DNA of 64,000 bases from Tillus elongatus (GCA_964006375.1 OZ023267.1:81634182-81698181); one strand, 5' to 3'. Positions 1 to 11,789 are shown, counted from the stretch's first letter. A program made the numbers and translations. The notes: generated by a model from the sequence alone, not told the origin.

Positions 1-32
1 CTCGAAGATAGCCCAGTCGTAAGAATTAACTG

Positions 33-45
33 AGTGAAAATTAAT

Positions 46-127
<82 letters not shown>

Positions 128-141
128 ATTAATTTTCACTT
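33..141. repeat. (TA)n tract 1 inside a near-perfect palindrome
   Basis: A (TA)n run at 49-124 is flanked by arms that are reverse complements of each other (AGTGAAAATTAATTAAAT on the left, its complement on the right). The whole block of about 109 bases could fold into one hairpin or cruciform. Confidence 0.9.
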
Positions 142-214
142 ACTGACTCTTGTCAATGTTTCCCGTATGAGCGGTATCCATTCTTCCAGTTAATTCTTTA
201 TTTAGTGTACCTAT

Positions 215-220
<6 letters not shown>

Positions 221-293
<73 letters not shown>
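221..293. repeat. (TA)n tract 2
   Basis: Uninterrupted dinucleotide run of about 36 units in AT-rich unique-looking DNA. No inverted flanks were seen, unlike tract 1. Confidence 0.95.
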
Positions 294-297
<4 letters not shown>

Positions 298-2059
298 TCC
301 TGTTTAAAATGTTTTCCTGCCTTGACTAGCCCTTAAAATTTTATTAAATTTGGTTTTTATTATAAAGAAAAATTATATATCATTTATGACAAACTTGAGC
401 CATGAGATTCCCTGTTAGGGGTGTTTCATAAATATGCCTTTCAAATGAATTAGATGAAAAATAGAAATTATACCACATGAGTTCAAAGTACCTAACTATT
501 ATAGGTTCTGAACAATGTTATCACACAATTTCTTATTTCGTAATAACGTTTTTAAATGTTATATAAATAATATTCACTTAGTTTATAAATACCTTATTAT
601 TATTAATTGCATCAATTCTAATGCAATGTCTCTCCTGTTTCAATGCCTCATCTCGTCTCTTTGATTATTATTTAGCGCGCCCGTGCGTTTGGTGATGTGG
701 ACGCCTTTTGTATCGTCTCCTATAAACGATCGCTGACTGCTGTTGCTTATTCACACTTAAACTTCACTATCACTTTTAATCATTCTTCTTTAAATTTCAC
801 ATGCTAACTTTTAACGGTATGGTTTTTAATTAATTAATTAATATGTTAAATATTCCATGAAAACAAACTGTTTACAATAACATTCTCCTTGTTTCTAAAA
901 CAACTGCGCTTCGTAATTATATAATGTTAACTTCTTATGTTTTGGATTTAAAACAAACACACGCACTCCCCTAGCCACCTCGCCTTGTCCATAGCAACGC
1001 GATGACTTTTGCTCTGGGAGAACATTACCTACCTCTTTCAAGTCTCTGTAAATAGTAAACTTCCTCTTCTTTTCTTGGTTATTTGGATACATATAATAAA
1101 GTGAAACCACCAATCAGAGATCAGTATTCTTTTCTGAAATTCCCCCTCAAACTTGAAACGTCAAATATTATTATTTTGACAGTTTGATATAAATATTTAT
1201 ATTTACATTTCTAAATTCTCTATTTTTTCTTCTTTTAAATCGATTTGATTTATGACTATATGTAACATATTCTCTGTTAAACAAGCTTTCTTCTGATACC
1301 CTTTACAGTCACTTCTGAACTATTTTGTACCTTCATTATTGTTCTGTATTCATGTTCTGTATTGCTCAACGTGACAACGCTGTAAGCTACCACCCCCAAG
1401 CATATAAGCTCATTCTGTTGCATCAGAATAGTGTTCATTCAATAGTATTCATTCAATAACATTCATTCTTTCTGTATTCACATTTAACAATTTACTTCTA
1501 GTTCTTAAGCTCGTAACTTAGAGATGTTGCATTAAATATCTCAGTTGAGATAGATGTATATTGTGTACAGTTAATATAAGTGTATATAGTGTACTTCGGT
1601 GTATCAATTAATAAGTCACATACCCTTAACAACGGTGTTACAAATTAATTAACCCAATCAACGCAACAGTAAATAAAGTCATTCATAACAACTTTAAATT
1701 AACAAACATAATTTATTTACGGTCCTTCGAAGTCAAACGTAACAATTATGTAAATTAAAATGACTGTCTTGGACTTCTTTAAAACTATACTTCTATTCTT
1801 TAATTATTTTATTTTTCTAACATTTTTCCAATTTCTATTTATCTAAAAAATTTCCTCATAAAATTACCTATCTTTTAATGTATTTTTATTTTAACTTATC
1901 AACCTATCACATCACCTAATTACTTTCTACACACAAATAGTTCATTATATTTTCCCTTTATTGTCCTATTTTCCCGCTTTAATTATTCAATTTCGTATCA
2001 CAAATATTTGATTGATCCATTATTGTTCATACACAACCCGTACACTTTATTTTACTAGT
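294..2059. other. AT-rich stretch without a recognised gene
   Basis: No family was recognised here. A 72-codon minus-strand frame at 895-1113 has protein-like composition (Lys-, Arg- and Tyr-rich) but starts at a TTG and matches nothing I know. The part at about 1360-1750 is full of short TTCATTC-type repeats and could be a degraded LTR, but no partner or primer-binding site was found. Confidence 0.4.
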
Positions 2060-2245
2060 GCCCAGTTTCACAAAGCTTGATCAAATATTTAACGGCCGGT
2101 TAGTTAATCAAGGCTTAATACAACCAATCACAGCTTAAAAATATTTAGTTGTCATGGCAAAAACCAGAATCACAACCTGTGATTGGTCGTCTTAATCCTT
2201 GATTAACTAACCTTAAATATTTAATCGGGCTTTGTGAAACTGGGC
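2060..2245. mobile_element. MITE of 186 bp with about 50-bp terminal inverted repeats
   Basis: The left end GCCCAGTTTCACAAAGC runs on through a TTAGTTAATCAAGG segment. The right end is its reverse complement, CCTTGATTAACTAA through GCTTTGTGAAACTGGGC. The centre is short and non-coding. This is a non-autonomous inverted-repeat element by structure; no clear target duplication is visible, so the superfamily is unknown. Confidence 0.8.
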
Positions 2246-2649
2246 AAAGGTCTGCCTAATTTTTTATGTTAAATTATTCCTTAAATATTTATTTTTAAAT
2301 CTCAAACTTTTCACAACCTATCTCTTTATTGATTATATCTGGCGATTTACACCAGCTTTAATCATTCTTGGATGTTTTAAACCCCCTTTATGCCTACGGT
2401 GTGGAGAATCTTTTCATTCATCTTTCTTATATACACTTTATACACTTTACTGAGAATTATCAATCAGTAAGTGAACTACGGTCTGTTTATTGTGAAACTT
2501 CTACATATTTTTTTAACAGTTGGTAGATAACATTTTTACTTGTTTTAAATATTTTCTACTCTTTTTTCCAATCTTATTCATTTTATACCTATCTAGCTGT
2601 CCTTACTTGACCTGCATATGGTACGTAACGTACGTACGTTAAATAACAA

Positions 2650-2652
<3 letters not shown>

Positions 2653-2701
<49 letters not shown>
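2653..2701. repeat. (TA)n tract 3
   Basis: Dinucleotide run of about 24 units immediately left of the presumed end of gypsy-3. Confidence 0.95.
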
Positions 2702-2705
<4 letters not shown>

Positions 2706-3125
2706 ACGTTTTACGGGGTTCTGGATTTGTTGACTAACATAACACAGCTTTTCAAACTACTAATTTATTATAACCAACTATTTTCCAACACCAAGATCGA
2801 CTAAAATATTTCTCTCTTTTACTAAATGTCCATAGAACGATATTCCACTATCCGCCTTCTATGATCGCTTCTTATACACCAACACTTACTGCTGACTCGC
2901 TTAATACTCTATGATCACTTACTCTGCACCACACTAATTCAATACTGAACTAACTTATTCTGTGTACCGCTCGCCTATTTATACTGTCAGTAGAGATTCT
3001 AGACCTTCTATACTGTTCTACACATGTCACTTCTGGTCCCTTCTAGAAATATCATTCCAGAGTGTTCGCTGTTACCAACAGACTACAACTGACCATAGAA
3101 GTAACAAAGTCCATAAACTTAATTC
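2702..3125 (-). other. Probable 3' end or LTR of gypsy-3
   Basis: Non-coding sequence lying downstream, in minus-strand sense, of the gypsy-3 integrase remnant. By position it should hold the 3' untranslated region and 3' LTR. I could not find a matching 5' LTR near 6 kb, so the assignment is positional only. Confidence 0.3.
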
Positions 3126-3610
3126 TCATACACAAATGTGACACGGCCTCCCTCTTATATTTGATCGTCCCGGTCGAATTCTGACATTTCTTGGTTTGGT
3201 GTGAGTCTGTGCATATGGACCACCTTCATATTGCTCTTCGGGCTCCTCTGGATGCGTCATTGATCCTTTTGACCAACTTATAAGGACCTTCCCATAATTT
3301 CTGTAGTTTTGGTGACAGTGTCCCTTGCGTCGTACTGGATTGTAGAACCACACACGATATCCTTCCTTAAAACCAGCTGAATTAGCTCGCACGTCATAAC
3401 GGGTCTTCATGCGGTCGCTTTCTACTCGTATATGCATTCTGACAGCAGAGTGCTTCTATTCTTCTTTCCAAATCTTTGATGTATTCATCAATTGAACGTG
3501 GAGCATCTGAGGGTTTTCCAAATATGAGATCAGGAGGAAGTCTTAACTCTCGCCCAAAAACCACCCTGGCTGTGGTATATCCGGTAGTTGCTCTCGTTCT
3601 GGTGTTTCTA
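3126..3610 (-). pseudogene. Gypsy-3 integrase C-terminal part (Ty3/gypsy pol remnant)
   Basis: Reading leftward, the frame begins RATTGYTTARVVFGRELRLP and continues with a coiled segment (DEYIKDLERRIEAL) and a region like YDVRANSAGFKEGYRVWFYN. These are the end of the integrase core and the C-terminal fold of Ty3/gypsy integrases, which insert cDNA into host DNA. At least one frameshift splits it near 3400-3440, and the frame is garbled again towards 3300. The N-terminal zinc finger and catalytic Asp, Asp and Glu are missing. The upstream edge is cut by the insertion at 3611-4483. It is a dead fragment; the gypsy assignment is secure, the subfamily is not. Confidence 0.8.
3599..3610. repeat. 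Target-site duplication, left copy (CTGGTGTTTCTA)
   Basis: The same 12 bases recur at 4484-4495 on the other side of the inverted-repeat insertion, inside gypsy-3 coding DNA. Confidence 0.75.
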
Positions 3611-4483
3611 AGGCTAGATGCATTCTCACAACAATTAGAACCGTAGACCGGTTTCGCTCTCATTAGAGCTCGTCAGTACGGCATACTAATTGCAGCGAAA
3701 ATACACCTATAAAGAAATACGGCTGAAGTAGCCAGCCTTTACACTAAGTGAGTGGTGAGCGTGTCGCCACCTAGTTGCGGAACCAAGTAGTATGTTGTCC
3801 GCCAGCTCCAAATAACACAAAGTGTAAAAAAATAGAGACTGTATACGACTAACTAACAATTTAAAAATTCTCAGCCTTGGCCCATTTCTACCGTAATATA
3901 GGGACAAAGTATGTAAGGCTAGATGCATTCTCACAACAATTAGAACCGTAGACCGGTTTCGCTTTCATTAGAGCTCATCAGTAGGGCATACTAATTGCAG
4001 CAAAAATACAGCCATATAGAAATACGGCTAAAGTAGCTAGCCTTTTAACACTAAGTGAGTGGTGAGCGTGTCGCCACCTAGTTGCGGAACCAACCACTTT
4101 GTGTTATTTGGAGCTGGCGGGACAACATACTACTTGGTTCTGCAACTAGGTGGCAACACGCTCACCACTCACTTAGTATTGAAAGGTCGGCTACTTTAGC
4201 CGTATTTCTTTATAGGTGTATTTTCGCTGCAATTAGTATGCCGTACTGACGAGCTCTAATGAGAGCGAAACCGGTCTACGGTTCTAATTGTTGTGAGAAT
4301 GCATCTAGCCTTACATACTTTGTCCCTATATTAGGGTAGAAATGGGCCAGGGCTGACAATTTTTAAATTGTTAGTTAGTTGAATACAGTCTCTATATTTT
4401 AACACTTTGTGTTATTTGAAGATAGCGTGACAACATACTACTTGGTTCCGCAACTAGGTGGCGACACGCTCACCACTCACTTA
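3611..4483. mobile_element. Inverted-repeat (foldback-like) composite insertion of 873 bp
   Basis: Two direct copies of a unit beginning GGCTAGATGCATTCTCACAA (3612-3917 and 3918-4097, the second partial) are followed by two reverse-complement copies (about 4097-4315 and 4315-4483). Landmarks repeated in both orientations include AGTGAGTGGTGAGCGTGTCG and CGAAACCGGTCTACGGTTC. The block interrupts gypsy-3 and is flanked by a 12-bp duplication. No coding capacity was seen. The unit could be a MITE inserted repeatedly into itself, or a foldback element; copies differ by point changes, so it is not recent. Confidence 0.7.
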
Positions 4484-4495
4484 CTGGTGTTTCTA
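4484..4495. repeat. Target-site duplication, right copy
   Basis: Matches 3599-3610 exactly over 12 bases. Confidence 0.75.
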
Positions 4496-5100
4496 CTTAC
4501 AAAAATATCTCGGCGGGCCCTATTCATCCCGTCGACATCGGAACTGTTCTAACAAATGTGTTCACTGACCTTTTTCTGGGTTGGCTTCACATTTCCATGG
4601 TCTTTACACCCTTTGTCTTGTACTTATCTCATAATTTCTTCTCCACTTGCTTCTGGCTGAGTAACTGGGTCGTCTCTTCCTCTCACAGATCTCTTCACTG
4701 GAATGGCACTTTCACGGCAGACGTTGCTATTTTCCTCTATGGTGATTTTCCACCGATAGTCAGGATGTCAGTGCCAAGAACAAGTTTAGCACACTTACTC
4801 TGAAGTATGTCCAAGCCACTTATAGTCGGGTCTGATATGGCGGCGACTATGGCTCTCTGCTTTGCCTTCCATGTCCCAATTGTTCCAATTTGCAGCTCGA
4901 CGTCAGTTTCGCCAAATTCCTGGATCCGATCACCACCGGCGGGATTTACTCCCTACACTCTGTCTGGCTCTCTTACTCTCCATCTTGGAACCATGTCGCG
5001 GCGAATAATCGTTCTGAGTCTTATTACCGCTTACGTATCCGTCTGCGACGAGAGCGCTGCCAGAATCGCTAACCTGAGAAATGGTTACCGGCGTTAGCTT
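4496..5100 (-). pseudogene. Gypsy-3 aspartic protease region
   Basis: The minus-strand frame at about 4770-4940 reads like the second half of a retroviral-type aspartic protease: VELQIGTIGTWKAKQRAIVA, then ISDPTISGLDILQ and LGTDILTIGGKS. The protease normally cuts the Gag-Pol precursor. The catalytic Asp loop lies in a frame-disrupted part further upstream and was not identified. Directly downstream the reading passes to integrase sequence beyond the 3611-4483 insertion, so reverse transcriptase, RNase H and most of integrase were deleted before or at that insertion. The fragment has several stops. Confidence 0.6.
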
Positions 5101-5858
5101 CACTTTTGCCCCCGCACGCGTGATCTAAGAGCCCAACATTCGCCCCTTATATGTCCCACCTTGCCGGAGTTCCAGCAGCGCCAGTCATTTGCACGGTGAG
5201 CTCTTATTGGGTGTCCATGAGACGTCGGCCTTTTTTGTTCTGCTGTTTTCTCTAGTAGTTGCATGATCTGAATGAATCTGTTTTATTTTCTTCTTGGACT
5301 TGGAGACTGCGAATTTTCACATGACTTTCCGACGCTTGCTTTACCGTTTCAAACTGCAAGGAATGTGCCAAAGCATCGTTCAAGTTTTTGTGTCTCGCCA
5401 TCCTCAGCGCCTACTGCGTGTCCGTATCTCTGATAGCGTCAATGAATGTTTGCACCGACAGCTGGTTAAAACTTCATCGGAGCTATGGGGTAGGCTAATC
5501 GCGTTAGTTTGACAACGTCGGCGTTGAGATATTGTATACTTTCGCCCAGTTTCTGACAACGCTTTTTCAACTGCAATTGATACAACTGTTTTAAATGCTG
5601 GTCGCCAAACCTCATTTCTAATTTATGTCTAATGCTTTCAAAACACGGCGTTTCTTCCCTGGGAATACCTTGAAGCATATCTAGAGCATCTCCTCTGAGA
5701 GCTACAATTAACGAAGTCGCTTTCTCTCTCTCGCCCCAACCATTTGCTGTAGCAGCGGCTTCAAACTGGCGTAGATAAATACCCCATGGGACTAAGCCAT
5801 CAAATGTGGGGACCTTAATTATTACGATCGGGTCATCTTCGAATCTGATCTTATACAC
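5101..5858 (-). pseudogene. Gypsy-3 Gag (capsid and nucleocapsid) remnant
   Basis: From an ATG at 5858 the frame runs 130 codons, with a capsid-like segment (FDGLVPWGIYLRQFEAAA, then EKATSLIVALRGDALDML and FGDQHLKQLYQLQLKKR) typical of insect gypsy Gag proteins, which package element RNA. After a stop at about 5466 similar coding continues in other frames (DTDTQSALRMARP-like). A zinc knuckle is visible at about 5130-5190 as CWNSGKVGHIRGEC, where the second Cys of the CCHC set has become Ser. Decayed and inactive. Confidence 0.75.
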
Positions 5859-6056
5859 AGTTATTTAACAGCTTCTTAATATAAATCATTATCAATCAAT
5901 ATAAATAATAAGAAACCACAACATTTTAACAATAATTAATTTACTAAAACTATTAAACAATATTTCTACTTTTTATTCCAATAAAATATAAGATATATTT
6001 GGCTCCCAACCTTGGGGCTTCGTAAAACACAAACCTATAAAGAGGTTAAATCAACG

Positions 6057-6058
<2 letters not shown>

Positions 6059-6146
<88 letters not shown>
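6059..6146. repeat. (TA)n tract 4
   Basis: About 44 dinucleotide units upstream of the gypsy-3 Gag start, where a leader or 5' LTR would be expected. Confidence 0.95.
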
Positions 6147-6149
<3 letters not shown>

Positions 6150-7164
6150 ATTGATATTTAAAAATATCAAACTTAACTTACTAGCTATCATGCACAACTT
6201 AAAACTAAAACTTAAAACTAGGTACTTACGACTAAACTAAAATAGCACTAATTAAAAGTTAAATGTTCGATAAACAATTATTGTTACAACACTAACACAG
6301 GCACAAAAATGTCAATAGTTTGGAAAACCTGGTAGCATTTTAAGTTGGTAGCGAAGGTGATATCTTGCAGAATACCGACTCCAGTAAAGATACGGGTTGT
6401 ATAGAACATTGGGTGAGCATTGCCAATGAATTCCTAAATCTATTTGAAACGTAGAAATAAAAGCTTAAAACAAATGTAATAACAAAGGAAATTCACATAC
6501 TAGTTGTAAATAAATAGTCAATGATGTTTTATAAATGTGGAACAGATAAAATGTGTAAAACAAATGCATATACACTCAAAATATAAAGACGTTTATAAAA
6601 ACCACACAAGTCAAATACTCCAAAGTAATGTACAAATGAAATTTATATAAAATAATTTACGGAAGGTGCGGTTGATCAAATATCCAGTAAAACCAACTAG
6701 TAAAATAACACTGCACTGTTTTCCAGTAAACATCTGCATACATAGCTAGGTGAACTATAAACAAAATGAGAAAATCAATAAAAAGAGATATAGAAAGACG
6801 TTTCTCAAGTAATAAATCTCGCGAATGGTTTGTAAATTAATTTTAAGCAAACTATAAAGGATAAAATAAATATAAACAATGTAGTCTACTGAAATGAATA
6901 TTAGTTGTTCAGGCCACATGGTAGACATTAAAAGAAATGAAATATGGCTTCAAATAAATATATGTATAAAAAACACAGTGATAACAAATAGACAGTGATC
7001 AGAATTGCTTGAGAACATAAAAGTTTAAATAGTTAGGTATAATTGAAGTTGCTAATGAATTGTTTTTTTTATCATTAATAAAATGTTTTTGTTGCTAATA
7101 TTCAGACGTTCTACTAACCTTAAAAGGACGAATTTGTTTGCATACCACTACTTAAGATCTTGAT
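6147..7164. other. AT-rich non-coding stretch
   Basis: Only short frames; no motif, inverted repeat or known family recognised. The left boundary of repeat X lies near its right end but could not be fixed. Confidence 0.5.
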
Positions 7165-7653
7165 AAATAATTTTTTGTGTAATTTAAGTATTTAAAACTA
7201 GTTTGTTAATTATTTATTGTAACAACGTTGTAAAAATCACGAGTTAAAAGTTGGCTTAAGTAAATTTGACGTTGACAGCACAGAGGACATAAATAACCAA
7301 TGCATTTCTGTGTGTTGTTCAATAGACATATAACATCTATGGTCAGGAATATAAAAACAATTTGACAATAGAAGCTGGCTATGAACTTTCAAATTAATGA
7401 GGATTCAAAAATAATTCTGGTGGATAGATAACAAAGACGCCATTGGGGTTTGTTCTAAGTATGTTAAACTATAAGGTTATTTATGAAGTACCTATTGGGT
7501 GAGCAGTTAAGCTTAAAAAAGTGATACAGCATTCTTATAAGAAGAAATATAAAATCAAATAGACGCCAGAGACGCGTCATTGTTGTCGAACATTCACAAT
7601 AATTAATTTGGAAAGTAAACTAACTGTTTTGTGTACTAAACCAAGCAAGAAAA

Positions 7654-7655
<2 letters not shown>

Positions 7656-7729
<74 letters not shown>
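7656..7729. repeat. (TA)n tract 5, in repeat X
   Basis: The paralogous position in the right X copy (about 35695-35706) has only GAAGAAAATATAAG, so this tract expanded after the two LTRs were formed. Confidence 0.9.
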
Positions 7730-7730
<1 letters not shown>

Positions 7731-7802
7731 TAAGGAGGTTTTCCAGTAAAATTTAATAGTTGGAAGGTGGGAATCATAAAAAGTTTCATACCAAATGGTC
7801 TC

Positions 7803-7806
7803 CGTG
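7803..7806. repeat. Gypsy-1 target duplication CGTG, left
   Basis: Repeated at 19271-19274. Removing one CGTG plus gypsy-1 restores a sequence matching the uninterrupted right X copy. Confidence 0.85.
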
Positions 7807-8136
7807 TGTTACAGCACCCTGTATAATGCTCTACTGATATCACGCTTTAGTGTAGCAATAGGATGGAAGCAGTCGTTCACCGCGGAAATACGAAAACCGC
7901 TGATTAATTATAGTTAACATAATTACTTAGTTTAAGTTGTTTTATTTTATAATGTTTGATAAGCATAATCAATTTTATATATAGAAGTAAGGTACAATAT
8001 TATATGAGAATATATTACGAGTGTTTCCACATTAAACATCGTGTATTTCTCCTTTGTTTTGAATTATAATTAAACTTGTAATTTCCAAAATAAAGTTTGT
8101 TTTGTTTTAAGGATCCAAAAGGGCCTTATCCAAACT
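7807..8136 (+). repeat. Gypsy-1 5' LTR
   Basis: Begins TGTTACAGCA and ends CCAAACT. Near-identical to 18982-19270 except that about 45 bases near its start are absent from the 3' copy. The LTR holds the promoter and polyadenylation signals of such elements; an AATAAA lies near its end at about 8090. Confidence 0.85.
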
Positions 8137-8150
8137 GGCCCAGGCGTTAG
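8136..8150 (+). promoter_or_regulatory. Gypsy-1 primer-binding site
   Basis: TGGCCCAGGCGTTAG directly follows the 5' LTR, overlapping its last base. It resembles the tRNA-Ser site used by the 17.6/297 group with a few substitutions. Confidence 0.6.
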
Positions 8151-8503
8151 TATAGGTTTAGAATGTATTTTTGACAAAAATCGCAAAGATACACGTCGAT
8201 TTTTATCGTTTAAGAACCTGCAACCTAAAAAAAATTAAAGTGACAAACATCGTCAACGAGGAAGGACATCATTCCCAACCTCATAAAGCCATCAACAGCA
8301 GAAGCCACTACTAGCAGAAGACAACACAGCCATCAAAGGGGGAGGACATTATCGCCAACCTCGAAGGGCCAAGTATAGATAGAAGTGACGAAAAATCGTC
8401 AGCGAAGAAGGACAACATTGCCGACTTCATAATTTAAGCGAATAGAAAAGTTATTGTGAGTAATTTTCATTATCCTTTATAAATTTATCCCGTAATTTTA
8501 TAA

Positions 8504-9481
8504 TTGTGTATGTCTGAAACAGATAAAACTTTGAATAGCATTTCTAGACAAAACATTATTAAACCAGTCAAAATAGTATTAAATTTAGAAAATAATTTTA
8601 CGTTAGAAAATAATAATATTAATATGACTGAACAAAACATAGTTGCACAAACAAAAATTGAATCATATCATTTTAATGCAATTCCCAGTTATGACGGGGA
8701 TCAAGCCACTTTGGCGTTATTTATTGGAGCTTGTGAAAACTTTTTATCATCTTTTCTTGATATACAAAATTTAAATAATGACCGCAAGAACTGGATTCTT
8801 AGAATAATAGTCAATAAATTAGAGGGAAGAGTAAAATCTTTAATAGCTAGTAGAGAAGATGCCACACACTGGCCCCGAATACAACTTCTCTTACAGCAAT
8901 ATTTTCAGATCAAAGAGATAAAGATTATTTAGCTAGAGACCTAATGTTACTTAAACCTAACCAAAATGAAACGCCATATCAGTTTGGTATGCGAATACAA
9001 GATGCTAGAAGCTTGTTACAAAGTAAATTAAGATTAACTATAGATGATAACAATATTCGTTTAGTAAAAAAAAGAAATTTATGACAAAATGGGTTTGCAG
9101 ACATTTTTACATGGACTGCACGGACAATTAGGACTTGCTATTAGATTACAAAAACCAATACATTTGGAGCAAGCTATGACATTAGTAGTAGAGGAAGAAA
9201 ATTTCCAGTATGGCGAAAAACAGATGAAGTATATGCATACTAACACATCTAATAAAATCAATAATAGGAACAATTTGCAAAATAAACCATTCCAAAATAA
9301 TTTTACTTCTCAAAATTTAGGTAATTTTCATAAACCATTTTCTAGTAATCAACCGTTTAATCAAAGACCATCTAATTCACAATTTTCGAGAAATAATTTT
9401 CCACAACATTTTTTTTTAATAGAACACAAAACATTCAACAACAGAGACACACTTATCAATCTGTTTCACAAAATTTCGTAA
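8504..9481 (+). pseudogene. Gypsy-1 Gag
   Basis: Structural polyprotein that would assemble the RNA-packaging particle. Residues 1-135 read in one frame (a capsid-like FIGACENFLSSFLDIQ segment), then a frameshift at about 8905 moves to another frame (DKDYLARDLMLLKPNQNETP). A second shift in an A8 run at about 9066-9073 returns to the first frame (TFLHGLHGQLGLAIRLQKP). The C-terminal part from about 9240 is very rich in Asn, Gln and Phe without a zinc knuckle, as in 17.6/297-type Gags. The ATG at 8504 is chosen as the first in frame after the leader. The family is clear and the product would be broken. Confidence 0.8.
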
Positions 9482-10629
9482 GAAATTCCAATAGAAATGT
9501 TTTCAGACCTAATCCTAATTTTGTTCCAACCTATAAGCCTACTCCAATGGAAACTTCCAATAGAAATCATAGACCATCAAATCCCATATCTAATACACAA
9601 AACAGACGATATACGAGTGAGGAACTTTATTAGCACGAATTACAAGCTGACAGACCCGTACAAAACAATGACTATGACGACACAAATTTTAATCAAGAAA
9701 ATTATGAAAATAATGAAACAAATTTTGAATATTGTGACCCTGATAACTTTTCAGAACATTACCCTGAAAATTATTATGAACCTAGAGATAATTTTAATGA
9801 TAATTATTATGCTGAACATGAACAAAATTTTCATTTGAGCCTGAATTTAGATCAAAACAAATAATACAGGTTAATTTAGATAATTGCCCAAAACTACCCT
9901 ACGTAATCGTGCCTGATATAAATTTAAAATTCATGTTGGATAGTGGTAGTACGAAATCTTTATTGTGTCCATCTTTAGCTCATACTTATTACAAAAATTT
10001 TTTAGAAAATGAATATTTTTAAATCAAATCTGTCCATCAGTCAAGTACACATACCGATATTGCTAATATTCCTTTACCATTAATTTTCAACACAGGAAAA
10101 ACAAACTATAAATTTTACGTTTTTAATATTTAGTAACCAATGTCATGGTCTGATTGGTTCTGATTTATTGCAAAGATTAGGAGCCAGAATAGACTTTAAA
10201 AATAGATAATTAATTACAGATAGAGCAGTAATTCCACTTTATTTGCCGTCTGAATAACAGAATACTAATAAAAGAACTTATCAAAATTTTAATATCGAAA
10301 TAGAACCAAGAACAGAGAAAATTATTAAAATCCCAGTTTCATGTTCAATAAATACTGGTGTTTTATCGAAATGAACACTGCGACCTGGTGTAGAAATACC
10401 AGAGTCATTAGTTAACGTAGATCGGGGTTTCTCATAATTGAGTGTCCTGAATAGTATAGACAAACATGTACAAGTAATATTAAACTCGCCACTGAAACTT
10501 GACCCAATTACGGAAAGAGAATTAAATTTCACTGAACACTTTGACGAACACATGGACGTAGATTTCTCAGGGATAGAATCAGAATATCTTCAAAATCAAA
10601 ATTTAGAAAAACTTAGACTTGATCATTAA
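9482..10629 (+). pseudogene. Gypsy-1 Gag tail and aspartic protease
   Basis: Continues Asn- and Tyr-rich Gag-like coding, then a pepsin/retropepsin-type domain at about 9860-10260. The active-site loop reads FMLDSGSTKSLL, and a later segment resembles HGLIGSDLLQRLGARIDF, the second conserved part of retroviral proteases. The Asp-Ser-Gly triad is retained. Stops at about 10019 and 10133 and at least two frameshifts break it. The following 10260-10629 is the protease-to-RT linker. Confidence 0.75.
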
Positions 10630-11788
10630 AATATTGAAGAGAAAACAGAGATTGAAGCTTTATATAGGGAACATAAAGATATATTTTATTGTGAAGGAAT
10701 CCCTTTCACATTTTCACATCAAATAAAACATCATATTAGATTATCTGACCCCGATCCAGTCTATGTAAGACCGTATCGCTTACCCTATGTTCAACAACAA
10801 GAAGTTAAACGACAAGTAAACGACTTACTAAAACAAGGCATAATTCGACCATCCTGTTCCCCATGGTCCGGCCCTGTATTAGTGATTCCAAAAAAGGATA
10901 GTAGTGGTAAACAGAAATTTCGTATGGTAATAGGTAGATTATCGTAAATTAAATGCAAAAACTATCCTGGACAAATATGCTCTTCCTAACATTTCCGACA
11001 TCTTAGACAAACTTGGACGAAGCCAATATTACACCACTCTTGACCTAGCTTCTGGTTACCATAAAATCGAAATGGTACCAGAAGATATTGAAAAAACTGC
11101 CTTCAGAACTCAGGACGGACATTTCGAATACTTAAGACTCCCTTTTGGGGCAATCAATGGGCCACCCTGTTTTGAGTGCCTAATGCAAAATATTCTTAGG
11201 GGTATACAAAACGAAAAATGTTTTTCCTATTTAGATATCATCATAGTATTTTCAACTTTCCTTCAGGAACATATCGAAAGACTAAAAGACGTATTCGAGA
11301 GATTAAGACATACCAATCTAAAAATTCAGCTTGATAAAAGTGAATTTTTAAGGAAGTAACGTATATTGGGCATACAATAACAGATGGGGGGGGGACCCCA
11401 ATCCAAAGATTAAAGCCATTAAACAGTATCCACTTCCCAAAACCCGTAAAGAAGTTAAAGGATATTTAGGTCTTGTAGGGTATTATCGAAAATTTATACG
11501 CGATTTAGGAAAATTAGCTCAACCACTAATTAAATGCCTTAAGAAAAATGCCAATATAAATCATGACAAAGATTTCCTTGAGTCTTTTGAAACTTGCAAA
11601 AACATTTTGATAAATGACCCTATTTTACAATATCCCGACTTTACAAAACCTTTTATTTTGACGACAGACGCTTCAAATGTAGCTTTAGGGGCAGTGTTAA
11701 TACAAGAACCTTTACGTAGTGATAAACCAATAAGTTATGCATCTCGCACCCTAAATTATTCCGAAATGAAATATTCGACCATAGAATA
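10630..11788 (+). pseudogene. Gypsy-1 reverse transcriptase and start of RNase H
   Basis: Copies element RNA into DNA. Visible in order: QVNDLLKQGIIRPSCSPWS, TLDLASGYHKIEM (first catalytic Asp, present), LPFGAINGPPCFECLM, then SYLDIIIVFS, where the canonical second Asp of YxDD has become Ile. After the thumb and connection (GYLGLVGYYRKFI), the RNase H start is LTTDASNVALGAVL. Frames change at about 10934, 11355 and in a G8 run near 11387. Coding stops abruptly within RNase H at 11788, where integrase of a Polinton begins on the other strand. Confidence 0.85.
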
Positions 11789-11789
11789 A

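Larger units (their letters stand above)
7165..7806 (+). repeat. Repeat X, left copy, part 1 (5' LTR of gypsy-2)
   Basis: Aligns almost base for base with 35147-35790, with shared blocks such as TTTAAGTATTTAAAACTAG and GACGCCAGAGACGCGTCATT. It is interrupted at 7806 by gypsy-1 and resumes at 19275. The right X copy has no insert there, so it shows the empty site. Confidence 0.85.

Noticed and set aside
895..1113. A 72-codon minus-strand frame as a gene
   Set aside because: Starts at TTG, has no recognised family, no neighbours and no promoter; kept only as a note.
1360..1750. A solitary LTR
   Set aside because: No second copy, target duplication or primer-binding site could be found.
7577..7843. 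Long frames of Tyr-Ile repeats (here and at 19385, 21838-22262, 23710-24025, 29781, 36255, 57885, 59368 and others)
   Set aside because: They are translations of (TA)n microsatellites, which lack stops in both phases; not proteins.
11653..11789. Extension of the Polinton integrase to 11653
   Set aside because: That part is the antisense of gypsy-1 RNase H; the frame is open by chance.
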